The position numbers were made by a program, and so were the translations under genes. Under the pieces are notes generated by a model. The model worked only from the letters and a program-made list of their open reading frames with translations, was not told where the DNA came from and searched no databases. A DNA stretch of 64,000 bases, taken from contig JH720353.1 in the NCBI GenBank assembly GCA_000231825.2, positions 367,993-431,992 on the forward strand. Reading direction: 5' to 3'. The DNA is from Tetrahymena elliotti 4EA (taxonomy: Eukaryota; Ciliophora; Oligohymenophorea; Hymenostomatida; Tetrahymenidae). Below, in pieces: positions 47,492-58,458 of the stretch (positions are counted from its first letter, which is position 1; each line of letters begins with the position of its first letter).

Positions 47492-48613
47492 TTAAGAACG
47501 TTATAAAGATTAGAACAGAAAATAAAAATAAAATAAAGAAGAAGAAGAAGAAAAATAAAAATAAAAAAGATTTAATTTTAATTACGCTTACTTATTATCT
47601 ATTCATTAATAGATAGATAGATAAAAATAATAATTTCAATCACTACTATAAATAAAAATCTCTCATATACATTCAACTTTATAATAAATAAATATACATT
47701 ATTAGACTATAAAAATATAATATATTAACTACTAGTACTTTATATGTATTTTACTTTACTTCAATTTACAAATTTACCTCACAAAAATTCTTTTATCAAA
47801 AAAATATTAAATTTATTTTTAATTTATTCTTCAAAAAATAAAATTTTAAAATTATTTTTACCTCTATTTAAAATGTTTAATATTACCTTTTAACTTTATA
47901 AAATATTTTAATAACTCATTGTCTTGTAAAGCTAGTTGATTCAAGTTTTTTAAAAACTTACTCAATTTAACATATTAATATAATATCTGAATTCCTGAGT
48001 AAGTTAGCCGATTTAAAGTTATTCTTAAAAAATGTATGATTCATGCTTTTCGAATTTGTTTCTCTGTGAATATGAAGAGCTATATCATTTATTTAAATAA
48101 AATGAATAATATTGAATAAATATTTTTATTTTGAGTTAAAATTTCCATAAACAATTTGTTTATATCTATTTACATATATACAGATAAAATCACCATTTTT
48201 AAACTTTTTATTTGTTGTGAAACATCTCATTTATTTAAAAGTTCATTAAAGTTTTTAAAGAATGCCAAAAAGAAAGTTAAAATTCTTTATTTATTCTTGA
48301 CAAAAACAGTATCTTCTGAGTCATCTCCTTGATATTCAAGCAACTTTTAATTAAATTGTGGACATAAAGCATATTTTATTTTCTACAGCAAATTTTTTGG
48401 AGGGTTTTTTTGATTTGAAAAAACCTTACAATTAATAATATTATTAAAAATTTATTAATTAAAATAGATAAATTTTGTTCCTAATTTTTAAAATATTTTG
48501 TAATCAGACAACATAAGAGAATTCAAAAGTAAAAAAAGAAATTATAGTTAAGAAAATAAACTCAATTTAAAAATTTACTCTTTTCAAAGTATATATTTGT
48601 TTATTTTTTTAGG
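47492..48613. other. Intergenic region with simple repeats, no gene seen
   Basis: Directly after the folate gene are a (GAA)n tract near 47537-47551 and GATA-type repeats near 47608-47626. The rest is AT-rich without protein-like frames until just before 48613, where a possible small exon (containing IREFKSKKRNYSQENK) may belong to the next entry. Confidence 0.4.
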
Positions 48614-48967
48614 GATGATACATTTAAATAATAATTAACTCAGTAACTCACTCAATTATCTTTTGAATACAGATAAAATGATATTTTTGATAAGTTAAAG
48701 ATTAAGCAGGATGAAAAATTTTGCAATTAAGAGGAATTAGAATAAGTTCATAATATATAAGCAAGTTTATAGATTTTAAAAATATGAAAAAGAGTTAGTA
48801 TATAATTACTAAATATGGATGATATACACTTAACTTTAGGAAGCTGGTTTAGTTTATATATAGATAGATAATTAATTTAAGATATTATTTTATCAATATT
48901 ATTAGAAAACAAAGTTGATACAAAGCTTGATGAATTTTAAGTGAAGAAACATAGAATCTATCAATGA
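48614..48967 (+). pseudogene. Coding-like segment with one in-frame TGA, unrecognised
   Basis: After an acceptor-like tttttttag at 48604-48612, one frame runs 118 codons to TGA at 48965-48967. It reads KQQLTQQLTQLSFEYRQNDI, then FDKLKIKQDEKF, and later LNMDDIHLTLGSWFSLYIDR. The frame is broken once by TGA at 48785-48787, after SLQILKI. Composition is typical of real coding sequence here, with many TAA/TAG as Gln. It may be a dying gene or gene fragment, or the TGA may mark a missed intron. Recoding as selenocysteine is formally possible in ciliates, but no Cys/Ser redox motif surrounds the codon. No family recognised. Confidence 0.4.
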
Positions 48968-49247
48968 ATGAGTATGAGTATGGTTTTTTTAATGTTTTAT
49001 TGATGTTTATTTAATTTATAACTATTATACTTTAGCTTCTAATATTTTGCTTTACTTTCTATCTGCTATGGCCTCAAACACACTAAAGCTTATATACCAA
49101 ATATTTTATTAACTAAAACCATCTTTTGTGCTTATATAAGTTGTTTAAAGGAATAATTGAATATCAAACTAATTTTGTTTTCACATAGCTTTCTATCAAT
49201 CAAATATTGTTTTAAATTTAATAAAAATAAAATTTTCTCAACTCTAC

Positions 49248-50265
49248 TCAAAGTAAGGTCTTCAATTAAGGTACTTTTATAGGCTTAGAGAGTATTCCAT
49301 CCATTCCACATGCTAATGCTTTCTATTTCGTTTCTTCATCATCATCTAATATTGAATAACAATTTAAAATATTATCATTTTTTATTTTTTTGGTTGTTTT
49401 TTCAAAATGGAATCAATCATCTAACAAAAGCACAATTAACTAAGCTTAAAAGTAAAAATCGAAACATAAATATTATGCTTTTTTTTCATTCCTATAAAAT
49501 GTTTAGTAAAAAATTTAATTCAGCTGAAATTATTTTATAATTTATGCAGTTCTATTTTCCCCATTTAGGTCTTTACAATTAAATTTAACTAATAAATAAA
49601 ACTTTGTTTCTTACCACCAGATAAGGCAATAATCTTTATTCTTGCTAATCCCTTTGATTTTTCGAAAGCCCTAATAGCTTTAGCAGCCTTTTATGATATT
49701 TTAAAAAACATTTATTGGTTGTTTGAGTAATTTATTATTATTTTTTTGATAGTTGCTAGAATTAAAGATTATTTAAAATGAAGCTTACATCAAATCCATC
49801 CATTTTAGGCATTTGTAAATCCATAAATATCAATTTATAAGCTCCATGATTAGCTTAGTATTTAGATAGACATTCAGAACCATCAGTTGAAGTATCGCAT
49901 TTTTAGCCAAGAAGTCCTAATTACATAGGAAATGTTTAAATCATGAATGGTTCGTCATCAGCTACTAAAATTTTTTTATCGTCCATTTTATCTAAAACTT
50001 TTTTGGAATATGTTGATTTTATTGGTAGGTATTGCTTTTTTATTTATAAATCAATATTATTGTTTTCTTTGTTTTTATATTTATTAATAATAGTAATGCT
50101 AATTAATTTTAATTATTCCTTTATTAATTATTTATGAGTCTCTTCAAAATCTTATTTATCTATTAATATAGTTAAAAGAATTTTTTAAAAAATGACTAAT
50201 ATCTTTATTTAATTGCCTTCTGCATTCTATTAACATGCGCTTCTTTAATAAACTATATTATCCAT
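49248..50265 (-). CDS. Stand-alone response-regulator receiver domain protein
   Basis: The receiver domain begins MDDKKILVADDEPFMIQTF, with the acidic pocket DDE. It continues to IFMDLQMPKMDGFD, where the Asp of MDL is the phosphate acceptor. After an intron near 49688-49789 come AAKAIRAFEKSKGLARIKII and ALSG, and after another near 49318-49620 comes LDDDEETKQKALACGMDGIL followed by SKPIKVPQLKTLL, with the conserved Lys. No output domain follows, so it resembles a phosphorelay intermediate or regulator of the Spo0F/CheY type, receiving phosphate from a histidine kinase. The frame stays open upstream to an ATG at 50263-50265, giving about 90 extra polar residues. The ATG at 49984-49986 is an alternative start that would leave only the domain. 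Confidence 0.82.
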
Positions 50266-51132
50266 ATTTACATATAAATTTCTCAACTTTAATTACAAAA
50301 TAAAATATAAAAATTTAACACTAGGCTTAAAATAGCATTTGAAAATAAATCAAAACCTTCAAAACATAATATTTTTAATCACCTGAATAAAATTATTATT
50401 TTCATTTCTAGATCTTCTTTTCATGATTCAGTTTCATATACTTATAAAGTAGTAAGCACAAAATTAGAGTGGGTCTCTTTTGCTATGAATAATATAAATA
50501 GTAAATTACATGAATTTAAATATGAGGTGAAAAATTTTTAATTTACAAAGAGGTTTTTGAAAATTTGTTCTAGATAAAATTACTATAAAGGGAACTTCTA
50601 TTATGTAAAACAAAAAAAAAATTAACTTTTTAAAATATATGCTTTCAGTAATAGGTATGCTTGTTTAATAAAGATATAAAATGTAGTTAAAATTATGATT
50701 TGAAAACTCAAAACTTCTATTTTTTCCTTAATAGATTAAATTAATGATTTCTAAAAATTTTATTAATTCAACAAATAAAATGAATTAAAATATAAAAAAT
50801 AAAAGAAAAAGAATATTGTTAGCCAAAAATATTTTTTTAATAATTTTAAAAATAGAAATTCTAAAAAATTTATTAATAAGGAAAAAAATGTGCTGTGTGT
50901 GAGTGTTATTTAAAAGCAAAAAATTATTCCAAAATACTAAAGTTCAAAATAATTTTTAAAGAATTTAAGTCAATAATATTAAAAATTTATACTGAGTTTA
51001 AATTGAGAATAAAATGAATCAAATATTTAATTAAAAGGAATTATTTAATTTTAATCTAATAAATAAAAATATAAAAATATGACAAAAATATTCTTTATTC
51101 AAAAATATTTTTTTATAACTTATTTATAAATA
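50266..51132. other. Intergenic region, no gene seen
   Basis: About 870 bases between two minus-strand genes, very AT-rich with long A and T runs. It should contain the promoter of the response regulator and the 3' end of the kelch gene. Confidence 0.45.
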
Positions 51133-53239
51133 TCATAGTTATTATTGTTGCTATAATTAATTTAAACATTTTTCTAAATCTAATGAAAACAAATCGTTGA
51201 ATGACATTTTATGTCTATCTCCTCCAAATATATATAATTTTCTTTGAAAAATAGCTGCTGTGTGGCCATCACGGGCACAGGGCTTTTTACCAACTTTAGA
51301 GTTTGCTGGACATTTAATAGGCTCAAGGAATTTTGAAAAGGTGATTCTACCAAAATCTGTTGTCTTTCCTTTTTTTCCTTATTTCAGTTCTGGCATTGGG
51401 TTTCCGATTGTTATTAATGCATTTTTCATAGCTTCAGAAGTAGGTGAATTAGAGTTATTTCTCATCATTTCCTCTTCATCATCTTTTGTTTGGAGTTAGG
51501 CTAACATCTCAGCTTTTTTCTAAAAGAACTCTTTTTTCTTTTAATTATCCAAATTCCTTGTAGGAGAATGAGGCTAATCAGCTGATTCTGACATTGCATA
51601 GTATGGATCTTAGTATATCTAGGTTGCACCTCTATTAACACTCTTTCTTGTAGCACTGCCAATATTGTTTGGAGAAAAATTTGAATTTTAGGTTTTTATA
51701 GGAGAAGTTACTAACAAACTTTTTTATCTTTAATTGTTGAAAAGAGTATTTCTTTTAAATGATCCTCTCTGGCTTTACTTCTATTTAACAGGAGATATAT
51801 CACCAATATTTTAATACTCTTTTCTTCTGGCTGAATCTTCATCAACCATAAGCCACCTATTATTCCTCAAATCAAACACATACAAATCATCAAGCTCCCA
51901 AGTAACGTCATGAATTCCTCCAAAAAGAATGAGATAATCACCATAAAGACTGAGACTATGACCTTTTCTTGTCTTTAGAATAATAAAAATATGATATTTT
52001 TAAAATAACAAAAGGAATATGTATTTATTTACCTTTGGGAAATAGTTAACTTAGTTGTTGTTATAATTTACTTAATTCCAACTTTTATTCTTGAGATCAA
52101 AATAGCAGAGGTCATTAAGTCTTTCATATCCATCATATCCACCAAATAAATATATCCTTTCTTGATACAAACAAATATCAGCTCCGATTCTAGGTTTGAA
52201 ATTGGATTTCTTTTAGGAATTGCCATCATAAATAATAGTCCATATCTTAGTGTTAAAATCGAAACTATATATATCGTCTGAAAAAATTCCTGTGTCACCT
52301 AGATAACCAGATAAAACAATCATGGTATCTTTGTAAACCATTGCTTTATGTGAATCAATTAAGGGAGGTTATACTGTCCCTAAATATAAAACCTCATCCC
52401 AAGTAGATGTAGCAAAATCGAAGCTAAACATTCTATTGTGATTAAGCTATCCTAAATACTAACCTCCAAATAGATACATTTTATTTTTGTAAACAACTCC
52501 ACTATGTCTACACAGTTTTCCTAAATTTACGAAATTAATATAATTAGTTTAGGTGCTCAAAACATTGCATAAAATTAATTTTATATAATATTATCATTTA
52601 AAATGGTAACAAACTGTAAATTTTTGCATTTAATTCAAACAATTTGACTATCTGTTCTAATGTGTAAAAACTAGCAATCAATGTGTCAAATGAAATTTAT
52701 AAATACTTACCTGGAGATTTCTTAGGATTTTTAGCAACGACTTTATCCCACATATAAATACCTGCTTGGAGATCAATTTTATGGAAATCTGAAAGAATAC
52801 CAGCATTGATCTCATAACCACCATAAATGTACATTCTTTATCAAAAATTATTGATGATGTCAGTTAAAAATGTCTCACAAGCTAAAAAAAATATTTACGT
52901 ATGGTCAAATATGACTGATGTAAAATCGCTTCTATTTTATATATTTCTTCCTGATATAATTAATTCTTCCCATTTGACATCTCCACTTGGGGCATTTAAT
53001 TGTAACTTTGTAGCTATTTTATTTGCTGTATCAACTCTAAGAATATTTGGTCCATTAGGGCTAGCTTCATTTCCTCCTTGATTTTTTGACATAAGTTGCA
53101 ATTTTCTCATGTAAATTCCATCTTTATCATTGACATTATTTCCTTATGAAGTAGGTCTAGACAAATTATTATCATTTTTTTAATTATGTTAATCTTAATT
53201 CTAATCTTAACTTTAAATTTAAGGATTCTAAATACTCAT
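51133..53239 (-). CDS. Kelch-repeat beta-propeller protein
   Basis: The start MSIQNPQIQSQDQNQDQHNQ at 53239 gives a Gln/Asn-rich N-terminal region. Kelch repeats follow in order: MYIYGGYEINAG, CRHSGVVYKNKMYLFGGQYL, DSHKAMVYKDTMIVLSGYLG, GADICLYQERIYLFGGYDGY, GHSLSLYGDYLILFGGIHDV, and GHTAAIFQRKLYIFGGDRHK near the end. That is six blades, each with the GG pair and the downstream Y/W-x6-W pattern (for example YSFDFNTKIWTII). Between the fifth and sixth repeats lies a basic, Ser/Gln-rich linker of about 180 residues. The protein ends in a poly-Gln stretch before TGA 51133-51135. Introns lie near 51980-52030, 52560-52710 and 52850-52960. Such proteins scaffold protein-protein interactions; no BTB or F-box was seen. 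Confidence 0.87.
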
Positions 53240-54372
53240 TTTTACTTCCTTTTTTAACTATTATTATTACTATAAAAGTGTTGAATTTGTTATCAATAAC
53301 TTTTTACTTTTGTTTAATTGTTATAATAATTATAATTATTTAGTGATAAATATCAAATCCTTCTTTAGGATTTGCAAAAATTTATTATCTAATTGACTTA
53401 AATTAATAATTCTTATCAAAAAGCTAACCATCATTATTACATCATTCTTTGGCTAATATTTATCAGCCATTTATTTTTATAATAAGTTATTCCTTCTTTA
53501 TCCTTTTAAAAAGATTAAGAAAATCTAATCAAATTCTCAAACGAAAATATAATTTAACAAACAATCAAACAAACAATATCTTTCTTTTTTAAGCAAATCC
53601 ACTCAATTAGCAAAACTTAAATTATTTTAGAATAAATTATCTTTGAATAAAATTAAATTCATCTCAAAAGGTAATTTTAGAAAAAAATAAAAAAAATAAA
53701 ATAAAATTGATTATTTAATATTTTTTAAATTGTCTTCAAATAAAAAAAATTATCTCGAAAAAAAATGACAAATCAAAATAATAATAAAATTGAAGCATTC
53801 ATTTTGAGATTAAATTTTTCAAAAAAATATAAATTAGATTAAAAATTTTTTCTTCTCTAATGTAGCACTGATTAATAGTAAATAATTTTAATTAAATTAT
53901 AGAAAAAACTTCAAATAAGTAAATATTTTAATATTAAAAAATAAAAGTATCAGAATGGATTTATTAAGTTTTTTTAATTTATAGAGATGACACTATATTT
54001 TTTATCTTCTTTGATTTTAAATTACTGTATAAGCAAAAATAATTTACCAACCAAAAAATAAAAGGGTTGTAAAAAGTTTACATTTTGAATTAGTTGTTTG
54101 AAAAAGATTTCAATGGGAAACTTTTTATTTAAAAATGTTATTGAGTTGTGAAAAATTAGAAGAATAAAAAAACTGAATAGAATAGAATCAGTTGATAGAT
54201 TGATAAAATCAAGTAATTATTTAAATTAGATGAAATAGTTTGACTTTTCGTCTAAAAAATTATGTTTAGGTTATAAAAATTCTTTTGTAAAATCTTTGAA
54301 ATCAAAATTTAATACAAAATTATCAAACAAATAGTTAATTAAAATCCTTATTTTTATGCCAGGAGATAAGCA

Positions 54373-54403
<31 letters not shown>

Positions 54404-54456
54404 AAACAAAAAATGTAGATTTTCTCATTCTACTTTCTTTTGTCTTATTTAGGTTC
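53240..54456. other. Intergenic region, no gene seen
   Basis: AT-rich DNA between two minus-strand genes. The only notable element is the tetranucleotide repeat listed separately. No protein-like frames. Confidence 0.45.
54373..54401. repeat. (ATTT)n microsatellite
   Basis: About seven uninterrupted ATTT units lie some 60 bases beyond the stop codon of the desaturase gene, within its presumed 3' untranslated region. Confidence 0.9.
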
Positions 54457-55497
54457 TCAAGACCAGATTGGGCTGTATTTAATGACTAAATTGTGCTTCT
54501 TTAATTCGTTGTTGATGATTTCAGAAGCTTTAGGGAGATAGTAGAAAGGAATTTGAGGGAAGAAATGATGTTCAGTTTAGTATTACATGCCACCCATGAA
54601 AACCATTGCAAGGAAACTCTTGTAGTCATAGTTGGTAGTTGCAGTGATCTAGTGTTAAAAGAAGGGGAGATCAACTCTCTTTTCGAAAATTGTTTCTCTT
54701 TCGTGGTTACCTACCAAAACAACTGCGGTTAAGAAACCAGCAATCAAATTACCTATGAGAACAACCCACCATGTTTATTAGACAACAATAGCCCAGTGGA
54801 TAGCCAAATAAGCAAATTCCTTATAACCAATCTCAGCAATAAGAGAATCGAATTTCCATTTAGGGAAAAGGAGGGGGAAGAGCCAACGGTTATAGCTATG
54901 TTAAATATCTTCGTCCTTTGAAATATTATTAGTGAACATATGATGTAAATTATGTTTGCGATTCCACCATTTAGAGCTTAAACCAGCTACGATTCCACCA
55001 TACATAGCTCCGATCTTATATAAAATAGGATTTCTGTTGTGATTTTATGAATGTCCAATCCAACCAGCTAAATTTTAGTTGATACCAATAAGGATGATCC
55101 CAAGAATAGGATTAGTAGTAAAGGCACCAAATAAGAATACTGAAAAAGAAACGAGCAAAATAGTCATTTCGATAGGCCAGTGAGGTTCAAATAAGTGCTT
55201 TACCTTACGCTTAATTGTAGTGAATAAAACGGAATCTTTTGATTCAAGTAGGTTTGTCTATGTCTTAGGGAAGCTTTTTAAAATCTTAAGGGCCTTCTTG
55301 CTATGTAAAGTACGGAAATATTCAGTAATGTCGCTTTTTTCGTCTTTCATTTTCTCAAAGAAGTGAAGACCACCAGGATGCTTAGTAGCATATTCTGTAC
55401 AGTCATATTCAGTATCTTTGTAGATGAATCTAAATTCTTAGGTGGTGTCTTATTTGGAAAGATCTTCCTAAGGAGTTTTAGTTACGCTAGAAGTCAT
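54457..55497 (-). CDS. Cytochrome b5-fused front-end fatty acid desaturase
   Basis: A single exon encoding 346 residues. The N-terminal domain carries HPGG at residues 40-43 and a second His at residue 65 (FRTLHSKKA), the two haem ligands of a cytochrome b5 fold. The membrane desaturase domain has three His boxes: HSQNH at 149-153, HNLHH at 182-186 and QTEHH at 307-311. The Gln in place of the first His of the third box, with the b5 fusion, is the hallmark of front-end desaturases such as the delta-6 type, which insert a double bond between an existing one and the carboxyl group. Hydrophobic segments around 108-145 and 225-262 would span the ER membrane. Substrate position cannot be told from sequence. 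Few TAA/TAG codons and higher G+C than neighbours suggest high expression. Confidence 0.93.
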
Positions 55498-57504
55498 ATT
55501 TTTTGAGAACTAATAATTAATTTTTTATAATTTATTTAATTATTTATCTATATTTTAACCTAATTTTCACTTTATAAATGAAAAATTTTCTTTGATAGAT
55601 TACTAAGCTAATCTTTCTTTTAGATATGTTTTTGTTGTTTAATTATTAATAGAAAAGCATATTTTTGTGTTGAATATTTATAAGTAGACGAATTTTATAT
55701 TATTGCCTGATATATAATCTAATATGAAAATAATTTACTAAATCTTGATCACAAGATATTAACTTTTCATATTTTCATATGGGAGATTAGGAATAAAAAT
55801 TAATCAAGATAATCATTCAAAATTTTAGGCCAAAAGAAATAACTAAATTAAGCACATGTTTAAATTCATTCATTCTTAATATTATCATAAAAACAAAATT
55901 CGCTTTTTCTGAACTCATAAATGACATCATAAGAGCTATTTTTTTGGATTTTGCTTTGGAAAATAGCGTCATAAATACAACAATTTTCTACATGTATTTA
56001 AAAAATAATCGATAATCCTATTTACCTTAATTATGCCATAAATGAAAATTAAACCAACCAGTTTGTTCTATTAATATTATATTTTTTAAATATGTATTAA
56101 GGGATTCGTCAGTTATTATTTATCTTTTCATATTTCATTTACAAAAAGGCTACTTGATTAATATCATAAATTCATGATTAACAATTAATTAATAATATTA
56201 TCTTGTTTTCAAAAATATTAGCTAAAACTAAATCATTAATTTTTACGTGTCAAATACTTTTATTATAATCATTTAGTCTTTATTCTAGAAAGACTTAATA
56301 ATTTCCATTTTAAACTAATTCGATAGAAAAAATATTACAATTGTTAAGAAAATTATGTTTTTCTTTAATATCCTTCCTTCTTCAGTCTTTAAACTTTTGG
56401 AACCATTTCATTAAAACCTATTTTTTATTTATGCTCAACGATTGTTATTTTTGAAAATGTTTGCAAAAAAGTTCTTCTTTAAATTTAAGTTTAGATTTTT
56501 TATTTAGTTAGCTAAAACTAAATTTTTGTTTGGAAACATATTTTGATAGAACAGGAATTTGTTATTTTTGACACTCTTATCAAAAATACTTTAGTTAAGG
56601 ACATAATCAAAAGTTTCTCAAGTTTATTTTTTTAAATGACATTTCCTTCTTAGAAAAACTAAATTTTCAAATAAACTATCAGTTAAATATTTTAAATTTT
56701 CTTATTTAACTTATTCTATTATTTTTCATGTTAATTACCTTCAACTAATAAGATAATTAATAATTTAAAATATGGAATATTTGGTTTTTTTAATAAAATG
56801 ATTAATTTTTAATTTAATTTTTTATTGTGTTGATTTTAAAACATTTATTCAATAATCGTAAATTGAAAAAAAACTTAAGGATACTTTTGACAAAATACAA
56901 TATATAATTTCTTAATATTCTTAAAATGAATAACAAACTAAACTAATAAAAATCAATGGAATATTAGTTTGAAATGAAATCTAAAAATAAAAATTACTTC
57001 CCTTGTAAAAATTTATTTTGATTATCTTTTTACTTTTATAAAATAATACTTCTTCATTTAAATGTGTAATTAATTGTGTATTGCGATTATGAGCTAATCT
57101 AGAATATTTCGAATATTCTTTTTATTTTGAAAATAATATGCAAATTAAAAAAGTGAAATACGTTTACATATTATAAAAAAATGAATAATTTCCTTAATTT
57201 TTAAAATAAATTAATGACTAAAGAATGAATAATATGAAATATATTATAATAGCTTAAAGATCTAGATTTTAATGGAATTATTTATTTTTATTATAAATGA
57301 AATAATTATTATCTCTATTTTATTTAATCAAATATGAAGCAGTATTTATTACCAGGGATCAACTCTAAAGTTATAATTATTATTGAAAATAACAATATGA
57401 GAAGAAAATTTTAATCTGATTTGTATGTTGGTTTATTGATTTTTTTAGAATTAAACCAATTATTATTATTAACTAAATAACAAATAAGTGAGCTAGTTAG
57501 TACG
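55498..57504. other. Long AT-rich intergenic region, no gene seen
   Basis: Two kilobases between two minus-strand genes. It should hold the desaturase promoter and the 3' end of the transporter gene. I saw no protein-like frame on either strand and no internal repeat. Candidate regulatory sites could not be singled out. Confidence 0.4.
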
Positions 57505-58458
57505 TCACTATCTAAATAAAATTTTATAATTACCGAGTAAGATTAATCCTGAACCAATCAGACTTAGATAATTAATTTCTTTATTAAAAACAACTATATC
57601 TACAATAAAACTCATAACCAGCTAGCTGTATGAAAAGGGCACAACGTCCTAAGATTTTCCAATTTAAAGTCCTCTACTGTAAAAAATCTAGGCAAGAAAA
57701 TTTAAAAGAGCAACTGAGAAGATAATTGGAAATATGCTCATAGTGTAAACATCAGTATTAAATTATCCTGACATTATCATAAAGCTTCCATTTAGAGCAA
57801 ATCCAGATATATAAACATATTAAATAACTGCAGTAACTTTTACACTATTGCTTAATGAGCGAATAAGTATAGCACTAAGACTTTCTAGAAAACTAAAAGC
57901 AATACTTGCTGCAAAACCTAGAACTACATATGGGTCATTTAAAGTAGAAGCACTAGTCTATAAACCTAAAAATTACAGCAAAAAAGGTGGTTTTACAATT
58001 AATATAATTCCAATAAAGCTAGTAATAATAGAACTAATAACACTTGGCACAAGCTTCTCTTTAAGCCATACGCTAGCAAGGATTGAAGTCCATATAGGGC
58101 TAGTTAAGAATATAGCTTGTGCATCACCGAGATTAAGAAGTTTAATTCCTTAGTAATAGCAAATATGAGCAATACCTCCAAAGATGCATCTCATCATGAG
58201 AAGTTTAAATACTTCTTTATTCTGAGGGTAAATATCATGTTTTCCTATTGTGATAATGAAGGTATTTAAAACCATAGATATAATGCATCTGAAATATAAT
58301 ATCTGAGTAGCTGAAATACCATGAAGAGTCTTCACACAAAGACCTACCATAACATAGAAGAAACATCCTACTAAAGCATAAATAGCTGGAGATTTAGGAT
58401 GCTCTTCAAATTTATCTATTTTTTCAGTTACACTCGAATAGAATTTGCTAAGACTCAT
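57505..58458 (-). CDS. EamA/DMT-family multi-pass membrane transporter
   Basis: A single exon of 318 codons (58458 down to TGA 57505-57507). A short cytosolic N-terminus, MSLSKFYSSVTEKIDKFEEH, is followed by about ten hydrophobic segments in two similar halves. The first half has IYALVGCFFYVMVGLCVKTL, QILYFRCIISMVLNTFII and AIFLTSPIWTSILAWL with KEKLVPS, closely following the EamA pattern. The second half has YVVLGFAASIAFSFL and ends in GLILLGNYKILFR. The length and pattern match the drug/metabolite transporter superfamily, probably the solute carrier 35 G-like branch. Substrate is unknown. The complementary frame at 57848-58153 is a shadow. Confidence 0.82.

Noticed and set aside
51260..51499. 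79-residue plus-strand frame
   Set aside because: Antisense shadow of the kelch-repeat gene.
54373..54401. ATTT repeat as a functional element
   Set aside because: Simple repeats like this are expected in such AT-rich 3' flanks, and nothing indicates a role.
57848..58153. 101-residue plus-strand frame
   Set aside because: Complement of the EamA transporter gene, whose minus-strand reading is continuous and family-like.
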